Part shown: piece by piece, positions 22,035 through 28,497 of the stretch
Position numbering within the stretch: the first letter of the stretch is position 1
Layout: each line of letters opens with the position of its first letter
DNA from: JBDTMT01 sp033764095
GTDB taxonomy: Bacteria > Desulfobacterota > Binatia > HRBIN30 > CADEER01
Length of the DNA stretch: 28,497 nucleotides
NCBI GenBank assembly: GCA_033764095.1
Contig: JANRJF010000220.1
Coordinates: 1-28,497, forward strand
Direction: 5' to 3'
Program-made: the position numbers and the translations under genes
The notes under the pieces: generated by a model
What the model was told of the DNA's origin: nothing
The model's input: the letters and a program-made list of their open reading frames with translations, nothing else
The model's database searches: none

Positions 22035-23135
22035 CTACCGGTGCTCGCGGCCGAGATAGTGGCGTTCGGTTTCGACCCAACTGTCGGAATGGGTGACGCG
22101 CACCAGTGCGCTGTCGAGCGCTTCGCGCAGCGGGCTGTCATCGGGCAGGGCGATGGCGAACAGCACCGGCTCCAGCACGATCGGCGAGACGTCGAGCTGG
22201 CCGTGCCAGTTGAGCAGGGTCAGGTAGCGCAGCGCCGGGATGTTGGCGACGAAGGCGTCGATCTCGTTGCGGCTGAGGGCCTGCAGCCCCGACCCATAGT
22301 CGTCGTAACGCACGAACGGCGTGTGGCGGTCGGTCAGGTAGTCGTCGCCGGCGCCGCCCGGCACCGCGCCGAGGCGCAGGCGCAGCAGGTCGGCGGGATG
22401 TTCGACCGCACCGCGCAGGTGGCTGAGCGTCAGGATCGACGTGACGGTGGCGGTGAGGATCGCCACCGCCACCACGCCGACGAACATCCACAACAGCGCC
22501 AGGGCGCGGCCGGGGGTGGTCTTCGGCGTCGCGTCGCCGTAGCCGACGGTGGTCATCGTCACCGCCGCCCACCACACGCCGGTGGAGACGCTGGTGCGCA
22601 GTGGACCGCCGAAGTCGGTGGCGTTGTGGCGCCGCTCGACCAGCGCGATGGCGACGCCGACCACCAGCACGCCGACCAGGATGACTCCGATGACGGTGAG
22701 CAGCCGCGGGTCGAACAGCGTACGGCGCAGCGCGTCCCAGTGCAGCGGCTCGTTGGTGCGCTGGGCGAAGCCGAGACCGGTGACGAGATACGGCTGGCTG
22801 TAGTCGTGCTGCGTCTCGCCTTCCGGGGTGACCGGAATGGCGCCGAGCGCGGCGTCGAGCGCCTTGTCGTGCAGCGCCTCGCCGACGTCGTCGCCGCCGA
22901 CTTCGCGAAACTGGAAGCGCAGCCCGAGGTCGCCGGCGATGCGCGTCCACAGATCGACTGCCAGTCCCGACCACGAGCCGTCGGGCAGCCGAATCACCAA
23001 CGGCGGGCTCTCGAACACGCCGATGACCAGCGGCGGGGCGGCCGGCTCGACCGGCGCGCCGGCGGTGTCGGCGGCGGGTGCCGGCAGCACGGCGGCGCAG
23101 AGGAGCAGCAGGGAGAGGCACGGCCACGGGCGCAC
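22035..23135 (-). CDS. GluR0-type ligand-gated potassium channel (prokaryotic ionotropic glutamate receptor homologue)
   Basis: This is a periplasmic binding domain split by a K+ pore, the layout of Synechocystis GluR0. Residues (from the GTG at 23135): 1-22 signal peptide; 36-128 binding lobe S1 (LVIGVFESPPLVIRLPDG, GLAVDLWTRIAGDLGL, DYSQPYLVTGLGFAQR); helix M1 about 145-167; P-loop GVWWAAVTMTTVGYGDATP with the K+ filter TVGYG (196-200); M2 about 211-237; lobe S2 252-362 (LQALSRNEIDAFVANIPAL). The length (366) is close to GluR0. The S1 motif reads TPEGE, where amino-acid-binding homologues have an Arg that holds the ligand carboxylate. A TTG start at 23189 would add 18 residues. It is divergent from the ParB-domain gene. 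Confidence 0.88.
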   Translation of the reverse strand: MRPWPCLSLLLLCAAVLPAPAADTAGAPVEPAAPPLVIGVFESPPLVIRLPDGSWSGLAVDLWTRIAGDLGLRFQFREVGGDDVGEALHDKALDAALGAIPVTPEGETQHDYSQPYLVTGLGFAQRTNEPLHWDALRRTLFDPRLLTVIGVILVGVLVVGVAIALVERRHNATDFGGPLRTSVSTGVWWAAVTMTTVGYGDATPKTTPGRALALLWMFVGVVAVAILTATVTSILTLSHLRGAVEHPADLLRLRLGAVPGGAGDDYLTDRHTPFVRYDDYGSGLQALSRNEIDAFVANIPALRYLTLLNWHGQLDVSPIVLEPVLFAIALPDDSPLREALDSALVRVTHSDSWVETERHYLGREHR

Positions 23136-23206
23136 GCCAGAGCGGTTAGCGAGCGGCGGCGGCGCGCACAAGCCGATCGGCCTGCCCAAGCGCGGCGCGA
23201 GCGGCT

Positions 23207-24217
23207 ATGGTCGACCGCATGGCCGCCAAGTCGCCCGCCCGCAAACGCCCCGCCGCCAGTCGCAAGCGGCTGACGCCGGCCGCGCAGCGGCGCGGCCTCG
23301 AGGCGGCGCAGATCTCGCTCCCGCTCGACGATCCCGCTGTCGCCAGCCTGGTGGCCGAGGTCACCGGCGCCGGCGGCGCCGCGCTCGGCGCCTACCGCGA
23401 ACCGTTGTCGGGCAAGCCGCTGCTGCTCGCCGCGCTGCCGCTGGCGGCGGTCGAGCCGACGCCGTTCCAGCGCGACCTCTCGCCGACGCACGCCAAGCGC
23501 CTGGCGCAGAAGATCGCCGAGAGCGACGCGTTCCTCGATCCGCTGATCGTCGTGCGCGGCGCCGACGGGCGGCTGTGGACGCCGAACGGCCGTCATCGCC
23601 TCGCCGCCGCCAAGGTGCTGGGGCTCAGGCAGATCACCGCACTGGTCTCGCCCGACGAGCACCTCGCCTTTCGCATTCTCGCGCTCAACACCGAGAAGGC
23701 GCACAACCTGAAGGATCGCAGCCTGGAGGTGATCCGCATGGCGCGGGCCTTGTCGGCGCGCGGCAAGTCGGCGAAGGAGACCGATCACGCCGCCGAGTTC
23801 GAGCACGCGGCGCTGCTCACCCTCGGCCTCTGCTACCTGCGCGACGGGCGCTTCGCCGGCGGCGCCTACAATCCCCTCCTGCGCAAGGTCGATCGGTTCA
23901 GCGGCAAGCCGCTGGCGACCAGCCTGCGCGAGCGCGAGGGCTACGCCGAGAAGCTGCTGGCGATCGACGCCGAGGTGAAGCACATCATCGCCGCGCTGCA
24001 GGCGCGCGGCTTCACCTCGCCGTACCTGCGGCCGCTGATCGTCGCGCGCATCAACCCGGTGCGCTTCCACCGCGCCAAGAAAGGCGACACCGCACCGCCG
24101 ATGCCGCTGCCGGCGGCGCTGACGCGGATGACGGCGGCGGCGAAGAAGTTCGACGCCGGCTCGGTACGCGAACGCGATCTGGCGCTGGTCGCGGCGGTGG
24201 CGAGCGACCCCGATTGA
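23207..24217 (+). CDS. ParB/sulfiredoxin-fold domain protein
   Basis: A 336-residue protein whose residues 77-140 form a ParB N-terminal domain: LPLAAVEPTPFQRDLSPTHA, LDPLIVVRGADGRLWTPNG and GRHRLAAAKVLG, where NGRHRLAAA is the counterpart of the GxRR nucleotide motif. The N-terminal 30 residues are Lys/Arg-rich and may contact DNA. The C-terminal half (TEKAHNLKDRSLEVIRMARA, FAGGAYNPLLRKVDRF, SPYLRPLIVARINPVRFHRA) is conserved-looking but was not matched to a named domain. No ParA gene and no parS-like palindrome are adjacent, so a chromosome-partition role is doubtful; ParB-type domains also act as CTPases, nucleases or regulators. The ATG at 23219 is an alternative start. Confidence 0.8.
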   Translation: MVDRMAAKSPARKRPAASRKRLTPAAQRRGLEAAQISLPLDDPAVASLVAEVTGAGGAALGAYREPLSGKPLLLAALPLAAVEPTPFQRDLSPTHAKRLAQKIAESDAFLDPLIVVRGADGRLWTPNGRHRLAAAKVLGLRQITALVSPDEHLAFRILALNTEKAHNLKDRSLEVIRMARALSARGKSAKETDHAAEFEHAALLTLGLCYLRDGRFAGGAYNPLLRKVDRFSGKPLATSLREREGYAEKLLAIDAEVKHIIAALQARGFTSPYLRPLIVARINPVRFHRAKKGDTAPPMPLPAALTRMTAAAKKFDAGSVRERDLALVAAVASDPD

Positions 24218-24221
24218 TTCG

Positions 24222-24425
24222 CTAGCGCCAGCGACCGGTCACGTACGCACCGATCCCGACCACCACGATCGTTACCGCCGCGGCGCCGAACCAGGGGAAC
24301 AGCACCTGCGGGTCGTGCTGCGGCCCGACCGCGCGTAGGATCCACAGCCCGGCGAAGATCAGGCAGAGGATCAGCAGGGCGGAGATGATCATCGTGCCGT
24401 AGCCCTTGCTCTCGTCATCGGCCAT
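24222..24425 (-). CDS. Small two-helix membrane protein
   Basis: A 67-residue protein with two clear transmembrane segments, IISALLILCLIFAGLWILRA (13-32) and LFPWFGAAAVTIVVVGIGAYV (about 42-62), a short polar N-terminus and a basic end TGRWR. GGAGA stands 8 nt before the ATG. The sequence is of low complexity beyond the helices and no family was recognised. It converges on the ParB-domain gene (4-base gap) and is divergent from the LLM oxidoreductase. Confidence 0.72.
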   Translation of the reverse strand: MADDESKGYGTMIISALLILCLIFAGLWILRAVGPQHDPQVLFPWFGAAAVTIVVVGIGAYVTGRWR

Positions 24426-24527
24426 GGCGCTGTCTCCGACCTGGCGGCGCTCCTGTCAACCGGCGGCGTGCCGTATTAGGACGGTGCCGCCGCGCGTCCC
24501 GCCGCGGCGCCACAGCGAGGAGGAGCG

Positions 24528-25388
24528 ATGAAGTTCGGACTGATGTACGCCAACGCTGGCCCGTTCGCCTACCCGGAGATGCTCACCCATCTCGCGCAGA
24601 CCGCCGAGCGCACCGGGGTCGAGTCGATGTGGACGGTCGAGCACGTCGCCATTCCGGTCGGCTACCAGTCGACCTATCCGTACGACGCCTCGGGCAAGAT
24701 CCCGGCCCCCGACCAGATGCCGATGCCCGATCCGCTCATCGCCCTCACCTACGCCGCGGCGGTGACCAGGACGCTGCGCCTGGCGACCGGCATTCTCATC
24801 CTGCCGCAGCGCCACCCGCTCTACACCGCCAAGGAGGTCGCGACGCTCGACGTGTTGTCGCACGGCCGCGTCATCCTCGGCATCGGCATCGGCTGGCTGC
24901 AGGAGGAGTTCGCCGCGCTCGGCATTCCGTTCGAGGAGCGCGCCGCGCGCACGGCCGAGGCGGTGCGCGCCATGCGCTCGCTGTGGAAGGACGAGGCCGA
25001 GCCGTTCCACGGCAAGTTCTATCGCTGGGAGAAGCTCGAGGTGCATCCCAAACCGGTCCAGAAGCCCGGCGTGCCGATCGTCGTCGGCGGCCACACCGAG
25101 CTCGCCGCGCGCCGTGCCGCGCGCTACGGCGACGGCTTCTTCCCCGGCGTCGCCGACGACGAGAAGCTCAAGTGGCTGCTCGGCATCATGCGCGAGGAGT
25201 GCCAGAAGATCGGCCGCGACCCGAAGACGATCGAGATCACCTCGGGCCGCGCGGTGCCGAGCCCCGACAGCGTCAAGCAGCTCGAAGACCTCGGCGTCTC
25301 GCGCTTCATGGTGCCGCCGCCGGCGTTCGACCCGGAGGGCATCACGGCGGGGCTGGAGAAGCTCGGCGGGCTGATCGCGAAATTGTAA
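24528..25388 (+). CDS. LLM-class (luciferase-like) flavin/F420-dependent oxidoreductase
   Basis: A 286-residue luciferase-like monooxygenase-fold protein. The start MKFGLMYANAGPFAYPEML, SMWTVEHVAIPVGY, RLATGILILPQRHPLYTAKE, LSHGRVILGIGIGWLQEEF and VPIVVGGHTELAARRAARYGDGF are typical of the F420-dependent subgroup (TIGR03619-like), in which the bulged HPLYTAKE strand contacts the deazaflavin. Such enzymes reduce or oxidise small organic substrates with F420 or FMN. AGGAGGAG stands 3 nt before the ATG. No F420 synthesis gene is in the window, so the cofactor is inferred from family only. It converges on the molybdopterin oxidoreductase. Confidence 0.93.
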   Translation: MKFGLMYANAGPFAYPEMLTHLAQTAERTGVESMWTVEHVAIPVGYQSTYPYDASGKIPAPDQMPMPDPLIALTYAAAVTRTLRLATGILILPQRHPLYTAKEVATLDVLSHGRVILGIGIGWLQEEFAALGIPFEERAARTAEAVRAMRSLWKDEAEPFHGKFYRWEKLEVHPKPVQKPGVPIVVGGHTELAARRAARYGDGFFPGVADDEKLKWLLGIMREECQKIGRDPKTIEITSGRAVPSPDSVKQLEDLGVSRFMVPPPAFDPEGITAGLEKLGGLIAKL

Positions 25389-25419
25389 CGCCCCCCCGGT
25401 GCCGTCGCAGTGCGATCTT

Positions 25420-25444
25420 CCCTCCCCCGCGCAGCGGGGGAGGG
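25420..25444. repeat. Perfect 11-bp C/G-rich hairpin between convergent genes
   Basis: CCCTCCCCCGC (25420-25430), loop GCA and GCGGGGGAGGG (25434-25444) form a perfect stem 31 bases after the LLM gene and directly before the stop codon of the opposing oxidoreductase. The following AGGGTCAGGGTGGGGGCAGG continues a widely dispersed proteobacterial repeat type and supplies the TGA stop of that gene. It may terminate both transcripts. Confidence 0.7.
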
Positions 25445-27658
25445 TCAGGGTGGGGGCAGGCCCGACCAGCTCTCGGTCGCCTGCGGTCCCGCTGCCGGCT
25501 TCACCTCGACCGGGATGCCGGTCAGGTGCGCCATGCCCGAGACGCGCTCCAGCGCGTCGGGGCCGTCGGCGGCAAGCAGGTTGACGTTCACGCCGCTGGT
25601 CTTGCTGGCGACGCTGAGCCCGCTGGCGACCTGATGGCCCCAGCCGTGCGGCAGCGCGACGGTGCCGGGCATCAGGTCGTCGAGCAGGCGGACCGGCACG
25701 CGCACGGTGGCGGTCGCCGAGCTGACGTCGGCGAGATCGCCCTCGGCCAGGCCGGCGCGCGCCGCATCGCTCGGGTGGACGTAGAGGAAGTTGGTGTGGC
25801 GACCGCCGGAGATGAACTCGGGGTCGTTGTGCGTCCACGAGTTGTGCGTGTTGACGTGACGGCGCGTGATCAGCTTCAGCCGTCCCGCGTCGGCCTGCTC
25901 GCGGGCGAAGTCGGCCTCCAGCTTGGCCGCCTGCTCCAGCAGCGGCGGCGGCGCCAGGTGCAGCTTGCCGTCGTCGGTGACGACGCGCTGGCCGAGATAG
26001 TCGTCGGCGCGGTGCGGCGGGCGCGGTACGCCGTGCGGGTGCTTCAGCAGCTCGGCGAAGCTGCCGTGCCGGGTCGCGCGCAGCAGCAGCGAGAGGAAAA
26101 AGCGCTGCGGGATCGCCGGCTGACCGCTGCGCCGCGCCGAGTAGAGCCGCATGGCGACTTCCATCAGCTTCTGCGCCGCGCGCGAGCCGAACAGATTGAC
26201 GCCGCTGGCGCGCGCCAGGTCGACGTAGATCGATGCCTCGTCGCGCTGCTCGCCGTCCGGCTGCACCACCGGCTCGGTCGCCTGCAGGTAGGGCCGCGAC
26301 TGCAGGCCGAGCATGAGGGGAAAGATGAACGGCAGGTCGGGGCGCTCGAACGGCGTCGTGCACGGCAGGATGTAGTGCGCCAGCGACCCGGTCTCGTTGC
26401 GGAAGATGTCGAGCGTCACCAGCAGCTCGAGCTGCTGGAACGCCTCGCGCATGCGGCCGGCGTTGGCCATCGTCACCAGGGGATTGCCGCCGGTGACGAA
26501 CAGCGCCCGCACCTGGCGATCGCCTGGGGTGAGAATCTCGTCGGCCAGCACGCCGCCGGGGAAGGCGTCGTTGACCGTGCGCAGGCCGCCGACGCGCGAC
26601 GGCTCGTCGCGCATCAGCACGCCGTGCTTCACGCCGAAGGCGGCGAAGTCCATGATGCCGCGCCCGACCAGCGTGCCGCCGAGCCGGTCGAGGTTGCCGG
26701 AGACGGCGTTGATCACCTCCTGGATCCAGAAGGCGAGCGCGCCGTTGCCGCCCATGTTGACGCCGGTCGAGCAGTAGAGCGCCGCGCCGCGCGCGTTGCG
26801 GTAGGCGGCGACCATCTCGCGCAGCGTCGCGGCGGGAATGCGCGTCACCGTCTCGCTGCGCTCGGCCGGCCAGGCGGCGGCGAGCTGCGCGACCGCGTCG
26901 AAGCCGGTCATGTGGCGCGCCACCCGTTCGCGGTCGACGCCGCCGCTGGCGATCAGCTCGTTGAGGAACGACAGGTAGAAGAAGACGTCGGTGCCGGGGC
27001 GGATGAAGACGTGCGTGCCGGCGACCTTGGCCGACTCGGTGCGGCGCGGATCGACGAAGTAGACCCTGCCGCCGCGCGCGCCGATCTCCTTCAGCCGCTT
27101 GGCCGGGTTGGAGACCTGCAGGAAGCTCCACTTCGACACCACCGGATTGGCGCCGACGACGATCAGGCACTCGGTGCGGTCGACGTCGGGGAACGGCTGG
27201 GTGAACGGGAAGCCGTAGAGGTGGCGGGCGACGGCGAACTTGTTGGCGCAGTCCTGCGTCGCCGAGGCGTACATGCTGTGCGAGCCGAGCGCGTCCATGA
27301 AGCCTTGCGCGAACACCGGGTGCAGGACGCCGAAGCCGGCGGCGGTGCCGACGTACATGGCAATCGCGTTGGGGTGGTGGTCGCCGCGCAGCTGCCGCAC
27401 CTTGGCGCCGATCTCGCTCAGCGCCTGGGCCCAGGAGATCTCCTGCCAGCTGCTGCCGAGGCGCTTGAGCGGTACCTTCACCCGGTCGGGCGAGCCGAAC
27501 AGCTTGTGCTGCTTGAGGCCCTTCATGCAGCCGAAGCCGTCGGTGGCGACGTGCGCGGCGTCGGGCCGGATGTCCACGACCGTGTTGCCGTCGACATCGA
27601 CCTCCAGTCCGCAGAGCGCCTCGCAGATGCGGCAGAAGGTGTGCACTGTCCTGGGCAT
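25445..27658 (-). CDS. Molybdopterin-dependent oxidoreductase with N-terminal 4Fe-4S cluster
   Basis: A 737-residue member of the DMSO reductase/formate dehydrogenase alpha superfamily. Cys9, Cys12, Cys16 and Cys44 (FCRICEALCGLEV, GFGCMKGLK) hold a 4Fe-4S cluster. Cys137 in ASATQDCANKF sits where the molybdenum ligand lies. VVGANPVVSKW and FVDPRRTESA contact the first cofactor, LFVTGGNPLVTMAN follows, and the C-terminal dinucleotide-binding domain spans about 590-720 (TNFLYVHPSDAARAGLAEGD, LPHGWGHQ). No Tat signal is seen, so it is probably cytoplasmic. No electron-transfer subunit is adjacent. Start MPRTVHTFCRI is chosen; the GTG at 27673 is possible. The stop lies within a dispersed repeat, so the last few residues may be repeat-derived. 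Confidence 0.92.
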   Translation of the reverse strand: MPRTVHTFCRICEALCGLEVDVDGNTVVDIRPDAAHVATDGFGCMKGLKQHKLFGSPDRVKVPLKRLGSSWQEISWAQALSEIGAKVRQLRGDHHPNAIAMYVGTAAGFGVLHPVFAQGFMDALGSHSMYASATQDCANKFAVARHLYGFPFTQPFPDVDRTECLIVVGANPVVSKWSFLQVSNPAKRLKEIGARGGRVYFVDPRRTESAKVAGTHVFIRPGTDVFFYLSFLNELIASGGVDRERVARHMTGFDAVAQLAAAWPAERSETVTRIPAATLREMVAAYRNARGAALYCSTGVNMGGNGALAFWIQEVINAVSGNLDRLGGTLVGRGIMDFAAFGVKHGVLMRDEPSRVGGLRTVNDAFPGGVLADEILTPGDRQVRALFVTGGNPLVTMANAGRMREAFQQLELLVTLDIFRNETGSLAHYILPCTTPFERPDLPFIFPLMLGLQSRPYLQATEPVVQPDGEQRDEASIYVDLARASGVNLFGSRAAQKLMEVAMRLYSARRSGQPAIPQRFFLSLLLRATRHGSFAELLKHPHGVPRPPHRADDYLGQRVVTDDGKLHLAPPPLLEQAAKLEADFAREQADAGRLKLITRRHVNTHNSWTHNDPEFISGGRHTNFLYVHPSDAARAGLAEGDLADVSSATATVRVPVRLLDDLMPGTVALPHGWGHQVASGLSVASKTSGVNVNLLAADGPDALERVSGMAHLTGIPVEVKPAAGPQATESWSGLPPP

Positions 27659-27663
27659 GGCTT

Positions 27664-27711
27664 CTTTCACCACAAAGGCACCAGGACACCAAGGTGTCTT
27701 TGTGGTGAAAG
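27664..27711. repeat. Octamer-armed palindrome, third copy
   Basis: Bases 27664-27682 and 27693-27711 are reverse complements with one mismatch; both arms carry CTTTCACCACAAAG. The octamers CACAAAGG, CACCAGGA and CACCAAGG run in tandem from 27671. The element lies in the 84-base gap between the divergent molybdopterin oxidoreductase and proS, so any promoter for either gene must sit in or next to it. Confidence 0.85.
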
Positions 27712-27742
27712 GCGGGCACGCTTGCTAAGCACCGACCCTGCT

Positions 27743-28497
27743 ATGCGCTACAGCCGATCGCTGATTCCCACCCTGAAGGAAAACCCCGCCGATGCCGAGG
27801 TCGTCAGCCACAGGCTGATGGTGCGCGCCGGCATGCTGCGCCAGGTGGCGCGCGGCATCTACGACTTCCTGCCGCTCGGGTTGCGCGCCGTCCGCAAGGT
27901 CGAGCGCATCGTGCGCGAGGAAATGGACCGTACCGGCGCCCAGGAGATCCTCATGCCGACCGTCTGCCCGGCCGAGCTGTGGCAGGAGAGCGGCCGCTGG
28001 GACCACTACGGCAAGGAGCTGCTGCGCATCCGCGACCGCAACGACCGCGACTTCTGCTACGGCCCGACGCACGAGGAAGTGGTCACCGACATCGTGCGCC
28101 GCGAGGTGCGCTCGTATCGCGACCTGCCGCTCAACCTCTACCAGGTGCAGAGCAAGTTCCGCGACGAGATCCGGCCGCGCTTCGGGCTCATGCGCGGGCG
28201 CGAGTTCGTCATGAAGGACGCCTACTCGTTCCACGTCGACGTCGACGACTGTAAGCGCGAGTACCAGGTGATGTTCGACGCCTACACCCGCATCTTCCAG
28301 CGCTGCGGGCTGACCTTCCGGCCGGTCGAGGCGGCCACCGGCGCGATCGGCGGCAGCATGTCGCACGAGTTCCACGTGCTGGCCGCGTCGGGCGAGGACG
28401 CCCTGGTGAGCTGCGCGCGCTGCGGCTACGCCGCCAACGTCGAGCAGGCAGCCATCCCGGCGGTCCCGCCGGTGGTGCACGCCGGCACGCCGAAGGC
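27743..28497 (+). CDS. proS: Prolyl-tRNA synthetase, N-terminal part (cut by window edge)
   Basis: Charges tRNA-Pro with proline in the cytoplasm. The first 251 codons are present. The opening MRYSRSLIPTLKENPADAEV and the following SHRLMVRAGMLRQVARGIYD are typical of bacterial-type ProS. Then come EEMDRTGAQEILMPTVCPAE (class II motif 1 region), CYGPTHEEVVTDIVRREV, and the motif 2 region FRDEIRPRFGLMRGREFVMK with DAYSFH. FRPVEAATGAIGGSMSHEFH begins the region leading to the editing insertion. The sequence remains open to the window end. No strong ribosome binding site is visible before the ATG. It is divergent from the molybdopterin oxidoreductase. Confidence 0.97.
   Translation, partial: MRYSRSLIPTLKENPADAEVVSHRLMVRAGMLRQVARGIYDFLPLGLRAVRKVERIVREEMDRTGAQEILMPTVCPAELWQESGRWDHYGKELLRIRDRNDRDFCYGPTHEEVVTDIVRREVRSYRDLPLNLYQVQSKFRDEIRPRFGLMRGREFVMKDAYSFHVDVDDCKREYQVMFDAYTRIFQRCGLTFRPVEAATGAIGGSMSHEFHVLAASGEDALVSCARCGYAANVEQAAIPAVPPVVHAGTPK

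Noticed and set aside
22011..23273. Plus-strand open frame opposite the GluR0-like gene
   Set aside because: His/Arg/Gln-rich antisense shadow without family resemblance; the opposite strand encodes a clear channel.
23207..24217. Chromosome partition gene parB with origin region
   Set aside because: No parA, gidA/gidB, dnaA or parS-like palindromes are present, so an origin-proximal locus is not supported.
24456..27719. Very long minus-strand open frame of 1087 codons
   Set aside because: It runs out of frame through the molybdopterin oxidoreductase and antisense to the LLM gene. Its translation is Arg/Ala-rich with no domain. It is a high-GC shadow.
1..28497. Mobile island or prophage
   Set aside because: No integrase, transposase, phage gene or tRNA attachment site was seen, and base composition looks even across the window.

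Overview
The window is GC-rich, densely coded bacterial DNA. It carries kdsB (CMP-KDO synthesis), so the cell makes KDO-containing LPS and has a Gram-negative outer membrane. Housekeeping genes (kdsB-pyrG at the left edge, proS at the right edge) flank catabolic and accessory genes: a P450, two amidohydrolase types, an SMP-30 lactonase, an aldo/keto reductase, short-chain dehydrogenases, a luciferase-like flavin oxidoreductase and a molybdopterin oxidoreductase. This mix recalls soil or groundwater lineages once filed under Deltaproteobacteria (for example Binatota-like genomes). That placement is an inference from gene content and was not tested.

Layout. 1-1374: kdsB and pyrG, minus strand, behind a good sigma70-type promoter. 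1495-4490: a YiiX-like papain-fold protein, a TetR regulator with two inverted-repeat candidate operators, an SDR it probably controls, and a class I glutamine amidotransferase. 4614-7858: a decayed FAD monooxygenase divergent from an intact P450, then a YczE-type membrane protein and a single-domain aspartyl protease. 7862-11039: a tightly coupled three-gene minus-strand operon (D-aminoacylase-like enzyme, metal-dependent hydrolase, NTF2-like protein). 11242-12168: two convergent genes for small exported cysteine-rich proteins, one with an exact internal duplication of its cysteine pattern. 12487-14349: aldo/keto reductase and SMP-30 lactonase operon. 14628-21122: a LysR regulator divergent from six co-directional genes (PNPOx-like flavoprotein, exported and cytoplasmic alpha/beta hydrolases, isochorismatase-like hydrolase, SDR, RclA-like flavin disulfide reductase). 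This looks like an electrophile, oxidant or xenobiotic response operon. 21129-24425: a TesB-like thioesterase, a GluR0-type ligand-gated potassium channel, a ParB-domain protein and a small membrane protein. 24528-28497: LLM oxidoreductase, molybdopterin oxidoreductase and the start of proS.

Intergenic spaces hold an unusual number of long inverted repeats of different kinds. Three of them share arms built from an 8-nt CACnnnGR-type unit. Others are a C6T3/A3G6 hairpin pair, a GGGGTTAGGG-like G-rich palindrome, a heptamer NTCAGCY array and perfect 23-25 bp stems. No tRNA, rRNA, CRISPR array, transposase or integrase was seen.

The most notable items are the GluR0-like channel, whose ligand domain lacks the usual carboxylate-binding arginine; the duplicated cysteine-rich exported protein; the LysR/RclA-like operon; and the octamer-armed palindrome family.
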